A stretch of 64,000 bases of DNA from CAZTDP01 sp964612565 (GCA_964612565.1 CAZTDP010000003.1:1-64000); one strand, 5' to 3'. Positions 33,553-43,852 are shown, counted from the first letter of the stretch. Translations and numbers: made by a program. The notes: a model not told the origin generated them from the sequence alone.

Positions 33553-34719
33553 ATGAGATTTGTACCTGCCCAAAGTACGAATAAGCGACACGTTTCTAAA
33601 ACCAATTCCGGTTCTAAAAGGATACAAAAAGGAAACAAACCGGCCATTTCGGCTTCGACAAAAGCTGCTAACCACAAATCTTCCTCTAAAAATACCAAAG
33701 TTTTGAACAGGGCAACCAAGAAATACTTTCAACAGCTTGTACTCGGATCCGTAATATTTGTCGCTTCACTCCTTTTTTTGGGAGGTTACACGCTTGTAAA
33801 ATACCTTAACCAGACGTTTGCGTCAGCACTTTCACCTTCCAGCTATAATATAGACGGCCAGTCGATAGTTACTGTATCGTTTTCTGTGGTTGAAGATATA
33901 AACGCCGATCCGATTCTTTTAAAAGAGCTAAATTACTTTATTTTCGATAAGACGCAAAAAACACTTCAGGTCTATAGTATCCCAGTTGATTTAAGTATCG
34001 ACATGCCGGGCAAGTTTGGTTCCGATCAAATTTCCAAAACTTATGCAATTACAGCGTTAAATGCAAAGGATCCGGTTGTCGATGGGGTAGCAGGCATAAA
34101 TACGGTTGTTAAAAAGATTTTTGGCTACAATGTCGATAGATACCTTATGACCGATGAAAAAGATTCTTTAGTTTTGAAGCAGCTGCTGCTTGGAAACGAT
34201 TTTTCAAACATTTTTAACCTAAAAACACTCAATACCTTTAGGCAAAGCGTACGTACGGACATGAATTTACGTGAATTCTATTCTTTGATATCCCTGTCCA
34301 AGTCTTTACCCGCCGATGTAGCTACAAGTTACATTGTTTCTCAGGACGATATTGATAATTCTCAAAAAATTGATGAGGCCTTAAAAGATTTACGTTTTGA
34401 CAGCGAAGTCACAAACGAAGGTTTAACCGTGGGAATCCTCAATGGTACCGATTACCCCGGGGTAGCAACGTTTGGAGCAAGGCTTGCGCGAAATGAAGGC
34501 TGTAGGGTGGTTTCGGTAGAGAATGCCGATTCAAAATACGATACTAGTGTACTAATTACCGATAGGAAAGATTCAAAAACCGTCGCGTATCTGTCCAGAG
34601 CATTTAATATAGACAAAATTTTAACAAAAAACGAAGCCCAAAACTACAATGAGGCAGAGATCGCAAGGTCCGATGTGACCGTGGTTATGGGATTTGACAT
34701 CGCTTCGGATATGTACTAG
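33553..34719 (+). CDS. LCP-like/LytR_C cell-wall protein
   Basis: 388 aa. Lys/Ser-rich cytoplasmic N-terminus, one membrane helix (LVLGSVIFVASLLFLGGYTL), a degenerate LytR-CpsA-Psr domain (TQKTLQVYSIPVDLSIDMPG, where the canonical Arg-x-Asp is V-D-L), and a C-terminal LytR_C domain (LTVGILNGTDYPGVA...). LCP enzymes attach polymers to the wall; loss of key Arg makes activity uncertain. TAGATT ends 10 nt before the ATG. Confidence 0.75.
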   Translation: MRFVPAQSTNKRHVSKTNSGSKRIQKGNKPAISASTKAANHKSSSKNTKVLNRATKKYFQQLVLGSVIFVASLLFLGGYTLVKYLNQTFASALSPSSYNIDGQSIVTVSFSVVEDINADPILLKELNYFIFDKTQKTLQVYSIPVDLSIDMPGKFGSDQISKTYAITALNAKDPVVDGVAGINTVVKKIFGYNVDRYLMTDEKDSLVLKQLLLGNDFSNIFNLKTLNTFRQSVRTDMNLREFYSLISLSKSLPADVATSYIVSQDDIDNSQKIDEALKDLRFDSEVTNEGLTVGILNGTDYPGVATFGARLARNEGCRVVSVENADSKYDTSVLITDRKDSKTVAYLSRAFNIDKILTKNEAQNYNEAEIARSDVTVVMGFDIASDMY

Positions 34720-34746
34720 TATATCCCTAGTACTCTCTCCTTTCTA

Positions 34747-34782
34747 CCCCCGCCCCAAATAAGGGCGGGGGGTTTGTATTTT
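34747..34782 (+). terminator. intrinsic terminator
   Basis: CCCCCGCCC (34747-34755) pairs perfectly with GGGCGGGGG (34763-34771), then TTTGTATTTT. It ends only 6 nt before the next gene's ATG. Confidence 0.9.
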
Positions 34783-34788
34783 CTGGCA

Positions 34789-37392
34789 ATGTTTTGGTCA
34801 TATTTCTTAATATTTTTATTAATTTTTATATTTATCGCATTCGTTATATTTTTGCGCCTTAGGTCTACAAAAGATGGCGTAGATTCCACTTTTTCATCAG
34901 ACGAAAATAATGAAGCCGCCTCCAAAAAGTACGAAGTTTATGAGGTTCAAATTAATCGAAGTTCCGACAAAACATTGGACACAGCCACTTCGGCCTCATT
35001 AGCCGCCGAAAGCATGTACAGCGCCCTGCACGGTTTGTTAAGAGAATCGGCGGATGCTCAAGAAAAGGTTTCGTTTGAGGTGGTTTCCTCCGGTGTTGAC
35101 GGCATGAAGTTTTACTTTTCCGCACCATCCCAAATAGTTAAGTTCGTAGAGGGGCAGATATACGCACAGTACCCAAACGTACACATAAGAGCGGCTACCG
35201 ACTTTTCGGAGTCATACAGAAAATCTGAGGCAGCCTACGAAATTGCCACCCTTCAGTTTTCAAGACAATATTATTTCCCACTAAAAAGCTTTAGAGATTT
35301 TGAAATCGACCCTCTCGGTGCTTTGACGTCATCCATCTCAACCATAGGCGAAAACGAAGATATATGGATGCAAGTTCTAATAAGTCCTATCCCTGATGTT
35401 TGGCAAAAAGATGGCTATTCCTATGTGAAGGCTGTTCGTGAGGGCCAAAACCCCGGCGATAAAGGTCCTTCACTTTTTGGAACTATAGGAAAATCTGCCG
35501 GTAAAGAGCTTATGGACATAGTTTCCGGCTCTTTAACAGGCGCATTTGTGTATAAAGATAGGACTGACGAAATACGAAAGGCAGCGGGTGGTTCAAATTT
35601 TGTGCCAAGACTTTCTGCCGCAACCGAAACAGAACTGCAGTCTATAGAAAACAAGCTGTCCAAAATGGCTTTTGAGGTGAATATAAGAATAATGTCCAAA
35701 GCTAACGATAAGGTAAGGGTGGACAGCAATTTAAGAAGTGCGCTCGCCGTATTAAAGCAGTATTCCACGACTACATCAAATTCCTTGAACTACACAGTTA
35801 CCAAGAATAAAGTTCATTACTTAAATTTAATGTGTGACCGCGAATTAGAGTCGGACGGCTCGTTGTTGTTAAACACCGAAGAACTTGCCACCCTTTTTCA
35901 CTTTCCGGCCTCATCCATCGATACACCAAATATTTCGTGGGTTTACTCAAGAAAATCCGAACCGCCTGCGAACCTTCCTACAAAAGACTGTGTTTTTATT
36001 GGTGAAACAATGTATCGAAATAGAAAAATACAGTTCGGGCTTCAGAATAATGATGATCGTCTCAGACACCTGTACGTAATAGGGAAGTCGGGAACCGGAA
36101 AATCCACCTTATTTGAGTCTATGGTTTCGCAGGACATTGCAAACGGTGAAGGTCTTGTTGTTTTAGATCCCCACGGCGAAACAATTGAAAAGATTTTGGA
36201 TAGAATTCCGGATGATCGTGTTGACGATGTTATTTATTTTGATCCCTCAGACACTGAACTTCCGATAGGCTTAAATCTTTTGGAAATTGACGATCCTTCT
36301 CAAAAAAATCTTATGGCCTCGGGTCTTGTGGCGGCAATAAAACAGCACTTTGATTATTCATGGGGACCCCGCTTGGAGTACCTTTTAAACTACGCAATTC
36401 TCACACTTTTAGAAGTGCCCGGCACAAATATGCTGGGGATTACCCGTTTATTGGAAGACAAAAATTATCAAAATTATATCCTGCATTTTGTAAAAGACCC
36501 GTTAGTACAAAAGTTTTGGGAAACTGAATTTAAGGAAATGAAGGGCAACCAAAAACTAGTAACAGAAGCAATTTCTCCTATTCAAAACAAGGTAAACAGA
36601 TTTTTAGCCTCAACAACCATTCGAAATATTTTAGGTCAAAAAAAGTCGACGTTAGATATTTGGGATGCAATGAACTCGGGCAAAATTCTGCTTATTAACT
36701 TGTCAAAAGGAAAGATAGGAAGCGATAATGCCAATCTATTGGGTGCACTGCTGGTGTCCAGAATTCAGTTTTACGCCTTACAGCGCGCAAAAATACCTTA
36801 TGAGCAGAGAAAGCCGTTTTACATGTATGTGGACGAGTTTCAAAATTTTGCTACCGGAAGCTTTGAGGAAATTTTGTCTGAGTCCCGAAAATACAAACTT
36901 GGGTTGTATTTAACGCATCAGTTTACCGGCCAACTGCCGGAAAATATGTTAAAAGCGGTTTTTGGCAACGTAGGAACGATTATGGCCTTTTCCTTAGGCG
37001 CCCCTGACGCCCGTGAATTAGCCAATGAATTTGCACCTTACTTTGAAAGCGAAGACATTATTTCATTGGAACGTTTTCAAGTGTATATGAAACTTATGGT
37101 TGACGGCATGACATCCCATCCGTTTTCGGCAAGAATAATGCTGCCTTGGGAAGATAAATTTCCTGTAAAAAAGACCGGCAATAGAGAAAAGGTTCTCAAG
37201 CAAAGTAGAGAAAAATACGGTGTTCCAAGGGAATACGTCGAAAATAAGATAAATAAGTGGATTGAGGCTAAATTTGACAAGGGTATGGCGATTGCTCAAG
37301 AGTACAAAGATAAACAGCAGGGCGAGGCTCCAGGACCTCAGGACGGTGCTGCTTTGGGCGGGTCGGGTCTAAATGAAGATTCCCTGACCTAA
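34789..37392 (+). CDS. TraG/VirD4-HerA-like membrane ATPase
   Basis: About 867 aa. An N-terminal membrane helix (FLIFLLIFIFIAFVIFL), a long extracytoplasmic/regulatory region (to about residue 420), then a HerA/VirD4-type motor with Walker A VIGKSGTGKSTLF, Walker B VLDPHGE and later YVDEFQNFATGSFEEILSESRKY. Related proteins pump DNA in conjugation; in CPR genomes they also occur alone, possibly for DNA uptake or export. A TTG at 34774 is an alternative start, but it lies inside the terminator, so the ATG at 34789 is preferred. Confidence 0.8.
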   Translation: MFWSYFLIFLLIFIFIAFVIFLRLRSTKDGVDSTFSSDENNEAASKKYEVYEVQINRSSDKTLDTATSASLAAESMYSALHGLLRESADAQEKVSFEVVSSGVDGMKFYFSAPSQIVKFVEGQIYAQYPNVHIRAATDFSESYRKSEAAYEIATLQFSRQYYFPLKSFRDFEIDPLGALTSSISTIGENEDIWMQVLISPIPDVWQKDGYSYVKAVREGQNPGDKGPSLFGTIGKSAGKELMDIVSGSLTGAFVYKDRTDEIRKAAGGSNFVPRLSAATETELQSIENKLSKMAFEVNIRIMSKANDKVRVDSNLRSALAVLKQYSTTTSNSLNYTVTKNKVHYLNLMCDRELESDGSLLLNTEELATLFHFPASSIDTPNISWVYSRKSEPPANLPTKDCVFIGETMYRNRKIQFGLQNNDDRLRHLYVIGKSGTGKSTLFESMVSQDIANGEGLVVLDPHGETIEKILDRIPDDRVDDVIYFDPSDTELPIGLNLLEIDDPSQKNLMASGLVAAIKQHFDYSWGPRLEYLLNYAILTLLEVPGTNMLGITRLLEDKNYQNYILHFVKDPLVQKFWETEFKEMKGNQKLVTEAISPIQNKVNRFLASTTIRNILGQKKSTLDIWDAMNSGKILLINLSKGKIGSDNANLLGALLVSRIQFYALQRAKIPYEQRKPFYMYVDEFQNFATGSFEEILSESRKYKLGLYLTHQFTGQLPENMLKAVFGNVGTIMAFSLGAPDARELANEFAPYFESEDIISLERFQVYMKLMVDGMTSHPFSARIMLPWEDKFPVKKTGNREKVLKQSREKYGVPREYVENKINKWIEAKFDKGMAIAQEYKDKQQGEAPGPQDGAALGGSGLNEDSLT

Positions 37393-37470
37393 CGCTCTGT
37401 GTCTCTTGCCGCAAAAATAATCTAGACTCATGGGGTAGTTTAGTTTAAATTTATACAGAAGGAGTCTGAA

Positions 37471-38313
37471 ATGAACGAAAACGAACTAGAAAAGGTAACA
37501 GAAAAAAGCTTAGATGATTTGAAAAGAGCTGTTGCAGCAGCATATAAGAGCTTTGAGCGGGTTTCAAAAATAGTAGAGAATATCGAAAAAGAAAAGAAGA
37601 AAGTAATTTATAAAAGTATGCCTGGTGTGTCCGGCACGTTTGATGGCGTTAATTTAATTTGTGAGGACGGTTCAAAGTTAGAGGTTCCCGCAAACTATGC
37701 CGCCAAATCGCGTTTGGTGTTTGGAGACACGTTAAAGGTTATCGAAGAAAACGGTACCAAGTTATTTAAGCAAATCGACAAAGCTGAAAGAAAAAAGATC
37801 GAGGGAGTTATTTCTAAAAAAGAAGGTCACTGGTACGTTTTAGCAGGTGACGGAAGCTATAGAATATCTGATATCGCCGCCGAATTTAACCGAGCCGAAC
37901 TAAACGATAAGGCCATTGCTTACATTCCTGAAGGAAATCCCAATTCACCATACGCTGCTTTAGATAAAGTTATCAAACCCGGGCAACCATCTGTTGCGAC
38001 AGATAGCACGAACGCGCCGGCCGCAGTTAAACCGATTGTAAAATTTCCTGAAAAAAAGCCTGTTGTTCAAAAGGAAGCGGTTTCTCCGGTAGCATCTCCA
38101 GCCTCTCCGGCTGTTCCTGCTACCCCTGCTACTTCTACCTCAACCGTTTCAAAGACTGTTTCAACAAAACCATTTTTGCCCCCAAGAAAACCTGCCAAGC
38201 CAAAGGAAGCTACGATTCGGGCCGAGGCACCAAAAGAGTCTCCAAAAGAGACCCCAAAACCAGTATCAAAAGAGTTTGTAGCAAATATCCTAGAAGACGA
38301 CGACCTGAGATAA
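37471..38313 (+). CDS. unrecognised protein with Pro/Ala-rich tail
   Basis: 280 aa, cytoplasmic. N-terminal coiled-coil helix (LEKVTEKSLDDLKRAVAAAYKSF), a beta-barrel-like middle (SGTFDGVNLICEDGSKLEVP...FGDTLKVIEENGTKLF), a second small domain, and from about residue 170 a low-complexity Pro/Ala/Lys tail. GGAG precedes the ATG. Function unknown; the layout suggests a nucleic-acid or scaffold protein. Confidence 0.6.
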   Translation: MNENELEKVTEKSLDDLKRAVAAAYKSFERVSKIVENIEKEKKKVIYKSMPGVSGTFDGVNLICEDGSKLEVPANYAAKSRLVFGDTLKVIEENGTKLFKQIDKAERKKIEGVISKKEGHWYVLAGDGSYRISDIAAEFNRAELNDKAIAYIPEGNPNSPYAALDKVIKPGQPSVATDSTNAPAAVKPIVKFPEKKPVVQKEAVSPVASPASPAVPATPATSTSTVSKTVSTKPFLPPRKPAKPKEATIRAEAPKESPKETPKPVSKEFVANILEDDDLR

Positions 38314-38369
38314 AAATTGGTGCATCAAAAGTTATTGGGATATTGGGAAAAATATGTGTTCAATGGCTA

Positions 38370-39065
38370 CTACTCTTCGACGACTTCTTCTTCAACTTCT
38401 TCGTCTTCATCTTCAAGTTCAATATCATCAAGATCCTTTTTAATATAAGGTCTAATGTCTTGTCTCTCACCTTTAAAAACCGGAACTGTTGATCTAATCA
38501 AAAGGGTAATATTTTTATCTTGAGCCCTAATAACGCACACAACCAGCGTTGCTAAAGAGCTAACTGCTTTATTAAGCCTAGATACAAGATCTGTGTTTTC
38601 GATAGTAGTAACAAGAATCTCTTTACCTTTTTTGGTTTTATAAACATCGATCGACTTCTTTTTAACCCTAAATTTTAATATTTCTCCCACGGCAAAGTCT
38701 CTCCCAGTTATACCTTTGGAAGTTATAGGGCTTGTGAATTCGTAAGTTATTCCGGGTTCCTTTAAAAGATTATTCGAGTTTAATCCTGTATCTATCTTGT
38801 TTTCAAGTTTTTTAGCTTTGGCTATTTCAAAATTTTTGAGGGCAACGGAGTTTATAGGATCAATTGCCAAGACCTCTTTAAAGATCTTTTTTGCCTTTTC
38901 GAACTGTTTTGTTTGAAGATAGGCACGTCCTAGACGTATTTTTGTATCAATATTAGTTTGATATTTTTCAAGAATCTGACTATTTAGATCTATTGCTTTT
39001 TCCCATTCCTGTCGCAAAGCAGCTTCTATTGCCTTCTTGCTTAGGATTGCGAGGCTTAGTTGCAT
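38370..39065 (-). CDS. TPR-repeat protein
   Basis: 231 aa from ATG 39065. Two TPR units (ALRQEWEKAIDLNSQILEKY; IRLGRAYLQTKQFEKAKKIF) then a beta-rich domain and a strongly acidic tail (EDEDEEVEEEVVEE). The open frame extends to 39233 but the extra 56 residues are odd (GPPPPGK, 9-G run at DNA level). TTGACA at 39100-39095 and TATGCT at 39078-39073 place the transcript start at about 39065, which fixes the shorter start. Probable protein-interaction role. Confidence 0.75.
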   Translation of the reverse strand: MQLSLAILSKKAIEAALRQEWEKAIDLNSQILEKYQTNIDTKIRLGRAYLQTKQFEKAKKIFKEVLAIDPINSVALKNFEIAKAKKLENKIDTGLNSNNLLKEPGITYEFTSPITSKGITGRDFAVGEILKFRVKKKSIDVYKTKKGKEILVTTIENTDLVSRLNKAVSSLATLVVCVIRAQDKNITLLIRSTVPVFKGERQDIRPYIKKDLDDIELEDEDEEVEEEVVEE

Positions 39066-39072
39066 GCCTACA

Positions 39073-39100
39073 AGCATATAAAAAATAAGTTTTTTGTCAA
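39073..39100 (-). promoter_or_regulatory. promoter of the TPR gene
   Basis: TTGACA (39100-39095), 16 nt, TATGCT (39078-39073); start codon 7 nt downstream, so leaderless. Confidence 0.65.
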
Positions 39101-39253
39101 TGCGTTTCTTTATATAGGGGCTTGGCCCCTCTTTAGACTCACCAATATAGCTTTTGCCGGGGGGGGGAGGACCCGTGGCTTTAGACCAAGGGTGAAAGCA
39201 GGAGCCTCCTTTCTTCTTTTTTGGCTTGCTCAAAAGTGCTAAGATATACCGGT

Positions 39254-39799
39254 ATGTCGGGTCATTCTAAATGGGCAAACATTAAAAGAAAAAAGGAAGT
39301 TACGGATTCAAAAAAGAGCAAAGTCTTCTCTAAGATGAGCAGACTTATTAGTGTTGCAGCCAGAAACGGCGGCGATCCTGAATCTAACGCCCAGCTTAGA
39401 CTTGCTGTAGAAAAAGCCAAGGAAGCCAGAATGCCAAAGGATAATATTGATAAGGCCATCGCCAAAGGAGCCGGAACCGGCGGCGCCGACACCTACTCCG
39501 AAGTGGTTTATGAGGCATACGGTCCAAACGGCGAAGCATTTTATATAGAAGCTTTAACAGATAATAAAAATAGAACCGTTGCCGAGATTAGAAATATTTT
39601 CAGCAAATTCGGGGGCTCTCTTGGGGGAGCTGGAAGTACCGCCTACATTTTTTCACCCGATCCGGAAAATCCAAATTATACTATGGAAATCACCGAGCAC
39701 TCTCAAGCATCAAAATTGGAAGCACTTTTAGAGGAGCTTGACGATCACGACGATATTCAGGAAGTGTACTTTAATTTTATATTACCGGAAGAACAATAA
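39254..39799 (+). CDS. YebC/PmpR-family DNA-binding regulator
   Basis: 181 aa. Begins MSGHSKWANIKRKKEVTDSKK, the family hallmark, with KDNIDKAIAKGAG and VYEAYGPNGEAFYIEALTDNKNRT. YebC-type proteins act in transcription or, as recently proposed, in translation of difficult motifs. The frame opens upstream at 39221, but the ATG at 39254 is the family start. Overlaps ruvC by one base (TAATG), the standard yebC-ruvC order. Confidence 0.94.
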   Translation: MSGHSKWANIKRKKEVTDSKKSKVFSKMSRLISVAARNGGDPESNAQLRLAVEKAKEARMPKDNIDKAIAKGAGTGGADTYSEVVYEAYGPNGEAFYIEALTDNKNRTVAEIRNIFSKFGGSLGGAGSTAYIFSPDPENPNYTMEITEHSQASKLEALLEELDDHDDIQEVYFNFILPEEQ

Positions 39800-40293
39800 T
39801 GGTTGTTTTAGGAATCGATCCGGGAACGGCCCGAATGGGTTACGGACTAGTTAAACTTACCAAAACCAAAATTTCCTTTTTAGAAGCCGATGTGTTAACT
39901 ACCGCCAAGGAACTCGAGGCCTCGGAGAGGCTTAAACACCTGTATAACGGTGTTACCGAAGTTCTTAGGGATAATTCTCCCGACTTAATGGTAATAGAGA
40001 GGTTGTTTTTTAGTTCAAATGTAAAAACAGCAATCGGAGTGGGGCAGGCCAGGGGAGTTGCAATGCTGGCGGCGGCCCAAAAGAATATCCCTGTTTTTGA
40101 ATACACTGCTCTAGAGGCAAAGCTAGTGCTCACTGGTTATGGAAGATCGGACAAAAAGGTGGTGCAGGAAGCTGTAAAAAATATCTTAAAGTTAGATGCA
40201 ATCGTTAAGTCGGATGACGCTAACGATGCAGTTGCCATGGCTTTGTGTTACATTAAAAAAGAGCATTTGAATAAAGAGTTCGCGGAGAGCTAA
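39799..40293 (+). CDS. ruvC: Holliday junction resolvase RuvC
   Basis: 164 aa. Catalytic acids in VLGIDPGTARMGYG, VIERLFFSSN and SDDANDAVAMALC. Cuts Holliday junctions together with RuvAB, not encoded in this window. Confidence 0.96.
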   Translation: MVVLGIDPGTARMGYGLVKLTKTKISFLEADVLTTAKELEASERLKHLYNGVTEVLRDNSPDLMVIERLFFSSNVKTAIGVGQARGVAMLAAAQKNIPVFEYTALEAKLVLTGYGRSDKKVVQEAVKNILKLDAIVKSDDANDAVAMALCYIKKEHLNKEFAES

Positions 40294-40334
40294 AGTCTTC
40301 GATCTCTCCTTTCTTTGCAGGCAAAAAACAATAT

Positions 40335-41141
40335 ATGTTTAGTTTTCTATTAAAGTTAGAAAAGAAAAACAGGTTCTTAATACACGCGTTAATTTTTGCA
40401 GCATACAATTATCTGGTTGTGACGGGTAGGGTAGACCTGACAGGATTTTTTAGGTACATAATTCCGGGTATAGCTTTTATCGGCTTAACTTACGTCACAC
40501 ACTTTCCAAACCTTAAACTTAAAAATATTCTTATGGCCATGTTGATGCCCCTTAGTGTGCTGGCTGGATCTATAATGTCGTTTCATTACTTTCCTAATTT
40601 AGGATCATTATTTAAAATTTTTACAATTTTAGCTTTTGCCGGTCTGGATTATTTAATACTTTTGATCGACAACATATTCTTGGTAGTGGAGGATAGGCAG
40701 GAATTGATACCGCTGTATAGAGTAGCTGTTACATGGAGCTTGATACTTCAAATCGTTGTGGCGATGCCTTTATTTGCAGGTATCTTTAAATTCAACATTA
40801 ACTCATTTTATCAGTCGGCAATAGTGTCGGCGGTAGCTTTTGTTTATTGTTTGTATCAAATTTGGGCGTCTCGTTACGATCAAGACGCAAAAAACACCGG
40901 GGTAGTGGAGCGAATTTATTTATCTTTAATTGTAGCCTACTTTGTGTTTTCTTCGTCTCTGGGGGTATCTTTTTTCCCAACAGAGGCCTTTTTAAAAGCC
41001 TTATTTACCGCAACGGTCTGTATGTTCGGACTTAGCTATACAAGCTCGTATTTAAAAAACGAAATCACACGCAAAATGATAATACAATATTGCTTAATTG
41101 TGTTGCTGTTTTTGCTTATAACAATAATCTTTAAACCCTGA
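40335..41141 (+). CDS. polytopic membrane protein, unknown
   Basis: 268 aa with about eight predicted membrane helices and short loops; two charged loops (VEDRQELIPLYR; ASRYDQDAKNTGVVER). No transporter signature recognised. Last gene before the gene-free region at 41142. Confidence 0.65.
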   Translation: MFSFLLKLEKKNRFLIHALIFAAYNYLVVTGRVDLTGFFRYIIPGIAFIGLTYVTHFPNLKLKNILMAMLMPLSVLAGSIMSFHYFPNLGSLFKIFTILAFAGLDYLILLIDNIFLVVEDRQELIPLYRVAVTWSLILQIVVAMPLFAGIFKFNINSFYQSAIVSAVAFVYCLYQIWASRYDQDAKNTGVVERIYLSLIVAYFVFSSSLGVSFFPTEAFLKALFTATVCMFGLSYTSSYLKNEITRKMIIQYCLIVLLFLLITIIFKP

Positions 41142-42132
41142 TCCGATTGGAGCAGAGAAGTGCTATAGGGTAAATTTGTCATATTATTTATCACACTATA
41201 GGGTTAGTTGCTAACTATAGGGTACGTTTGTCATACTTTTCTCCGTAGAGTTGTCATATATTCCTTTCCGTGCACACCCATGCTTAAATGTGCGACGTGC
41301 CATTTAGGCTGATATAACAACGTTATGTACGACTGTCATACATTCGAGAGAGTGGGGTTGTGGATAACCTTAAGCCTAGCCACCAAGAATTCATAATTAA
41401 TTAATAAGTAGTGATCGCACAGATAATACATTTTAATTATTTTAATTGAATTAATTATTAGGGAATTAAATATTAATAACTTTAATTATGTGCGTTTATT
41501 ATTTGTGCATTTCTCTTCCGTTTATTAATATGTACCTATTTTTGATTTGCTTGGTCTGTGGGTTTATTACTAACTCGACGTCGTTAAACATACATATGGA
41601 GACGTGGTCAGTTTTGCAAAAGTTTCTACTCTCTTTCAATATTTATTACAAATTTTTTATATTTTAAATAAATTTTTATTTTTATTCTTATTTGTTTTAA
41701 TTAATATTCTATGGGTTTTGAGTTCTTCTCTTTTCTAATTTATGTCCCTTTTTGGTTTTTTGGCTAATCCCGCATTTTACTTTTAAGCTCCAAAATTTTT
41801 AGATTGTTACTGCTCTGCTCCCATTAGTTACATTTACAGACTTTAACCTTTTATATATAGAATTAAACTAAACAAATGGTATAAATGTGAGGCATGCGCA
41901 CGCGTTTTCCTTGTTGTTACAACTACAAACAACATCAAAGCTCTAGAATGCCCCAGGATCAATTTTTGATTTTTAGACGAGAAAAGTATCGTCTATAATA
42001 CGTAGCACCCGGTGGTAATACCTTGAGTGATTCTATATTTTAAAGTTTTGACCGAATCGAAATATAAAAAACCTTTAAAAAAATTTGCGTCGTAATTTTG
42101 GACATTTAAACTATTAGAGTAGAATTATAGTA
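41142..42132. other. gene-free A+T-rich region with iterons and a DnaA box (candidate replication origin)
   Basis: About 990 nt with no gene. CTATAGGGT occurs at 41163, 41196 and 41215; TTGTCATA at 41176, 41228 and 41251, with CTGTCATA at 41333. A perfect DnaA box (TGTGGATAA, complement of TTATCCACA) lies at 41359-41367. It is followed by extreme A+T stretches (about 41385-41490 and 41640-41760) suited to strand opening. gyrA and gyrB lie nearby. Transcription on both sides runs toward this region, which is opposite to a typical origin, so a terminus/dif-like role next to xerC/D cannot be excluded. Confidence 0.5.
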
Positions 42133-43078
42133 ATGGCAATTCATGAAACCTTAACTCGATATTTGGAGTTTTGTGAAATCGAAAAAAATCTTTCTCAAGG
42201 TACTATAGAAATGTACGATTTTTACTTGCGTGATTTTATTGATTGGGCTTCACACGATCTTAAGCACGAGCTCGACATCAATGAAATAAACGAAGAGCTT
42301 GTTAGAAAATACCGTATAAACTTAAATCGTCGTATAAGTGTAAAATCAAACTCCGAGCTTAAAAGATCCACCCAAAAGAACTTTTTAGTTGCTCTACGAG
42401 CATTTTTGAAGTACTTGATAGTGAAGGAAAAGTTTAATGTAATGTCTCCGGACCTTATTCTATTGGGTAGAAGGGAAGACACCGTGCCAAAAGTATTAAA
42501 CGAAGATCAAATGGAAAGATTGTTCGAAGTTCAAGACCTTAGTAAGCGCTCAGGAATAAGGGACCGCGCCATTTTAGAGATGCTTTTTAGTACCGGACTT
42601 CGTGTAAGCGAACTGGTTAAGCTAAGCCGAGACGACGTTAATCTAAATTCAGGTGAGTTCACTGTTATTGGTAAAGGGCGCAAAGCCCGAACTGTTTACC
42701 TGTCCCCTGCTGCAAAAGATTGGATTAAAAAGTATTTGGCGCTACGCCGCGATAGTTTTAAACCATTATTTGTGAGATATTCCGGCAAGCACATGGAACC
42801 CGATGATTTTGAAGGCGAAACCCTACGCCTTACTGTTCGAAGTGTTCAGAGAATGGTTAAAAAATACGTTAACTCAAGCGGTATATCAATTGATGCCACG
42901 CCCCATACCTTAAGACACACATTTGCAACAGGTCTTTTACGCGAAGGTGCCGACCTACGAAGTGTTCAGGAATTGCTTGGCCACTCTAATGTTTCTACCA
43001 CGCAAATTTATACCCACGTCACAAACGCTCAGCTAAAAGATGTTCATAAGAAGTTTCACAAGGATATTGAGGTTGATG
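42133..43078 (+). CDS. tyrosine recombinase XerC/XerD
   Basis: 315 codons up to the gap, lacking only the extreme C-terminus. N-terminal SAM-like domain (LTRYLEFCEIEKNLSQGTIEMY) and catalytic domain with Arg (STGLRVSELVKL), Lys (GKGRKARTV), HTLRHTFAT, LGH and the nucleophile Tyr (TTQIYTHV). Resolves chromosome dimers at dif. TAGAAT at 42120-42125 is 7 nt before the ATG. C or D cannot be decided; CPR often encode a single enzyme. Confidence 0.92.
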
Positions 43079-43178
43079 NNNNNNNNNNNNNNNNNNNNNN
43101 NNNNNNNNNNNNNNNNNNNNNNNNNNNNNNNNNNNNNNNNNNNNNNNNNNNNNNNNNNNNNNNNNNNNNNNNNNNNNN
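43079..43178. other. scaffold gap (100 N)
   Basis: Placeholder gap between the 3' ends of xerC/D and rnhB, which converge here. Any gene between them would be missed. Confidence 0.98.
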
Positions 43179-43837
43179 GAAGTTCTATGAAGCAGGCAGT
43201 GCCCGTGTAGTTTTAAGGCTTCAATATGGACTTTTGTCCCGTATCCTTTATTCTTTTCAAATCCATATTCCGGATAAATCTTTGCATACTCCTTCATTAT
43301 GTTGTCGCGATAAACCTTGGCTATAATCGAAGCTGCTCCGACGGTTACGGACCTTAAATCCCCTTTATTTATATTTGTCTGCAAACTAGCGTCCATATCA
43401 CGGATTTTGACCGAATCGGTAATAATGTGTTCCGGCAAAACTTTTAAACCGTTTACTGCCGAGCTGAATGCGAGTTGAATAGCTTTCCCCATCCCCATTT
43501 TATCTAAATCGATATTGCTTACCTCAAATATCGAGTAACTGATTGATTCTTTAATAATAAATTCACTTAAATTTTCACGTTTTTTTGCCGACAAAAGCTT
43601 TGAATCCGTTATGCCCAAAAACTCAGATTTGACGTCGTAATTTCTAACGCTTTCGAGCAGCAGCTGCTCCTCAAGAAATCTAAGTCTCTCGAGATCTAAA
43701 ATAACTGCCGCCGTTACTAACGGCCCTGCCAGCGGTCCCCTCCCCACTTCATCCACGCCGGCAATGTATTTATAGCCATGTAATTGATTTAGCTCTTTTT
43801 CGATTGAAAAATTTTGGGGAAATTTAAGTCTTAACAC
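43179..43837 (-). CDS. rnhB: ribonuclease HII
   Basis: Removes ribonucleotides from DNA-RNA hybrids. Active-site GVDEVGRGPLAGP, TDSKLLS and GAASIIAKVYRD are present. About 219 residues are visible; only the extreme C-terminus may be lost in the gap. GTG start at 43837, 16 nt behind gyrA, with TATAAT 8 nt before it inside the end of gyrA. Confidence 0.94.
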
Positions 43838-43852
43838 GTATTTAGATTATAC

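Noticed and set aside
39066..39233. 56-residue N-terminal extension of the TPR protein, with a 9-G run and a tRNA-like look on the opposite strand
   Set aside because: A TTGACA/TATGCT promoter places the transcript start at about 39065, inside the longer frame; the stretch lacks a T-loop and a valid anticodon stem, so it is not a tRNA.
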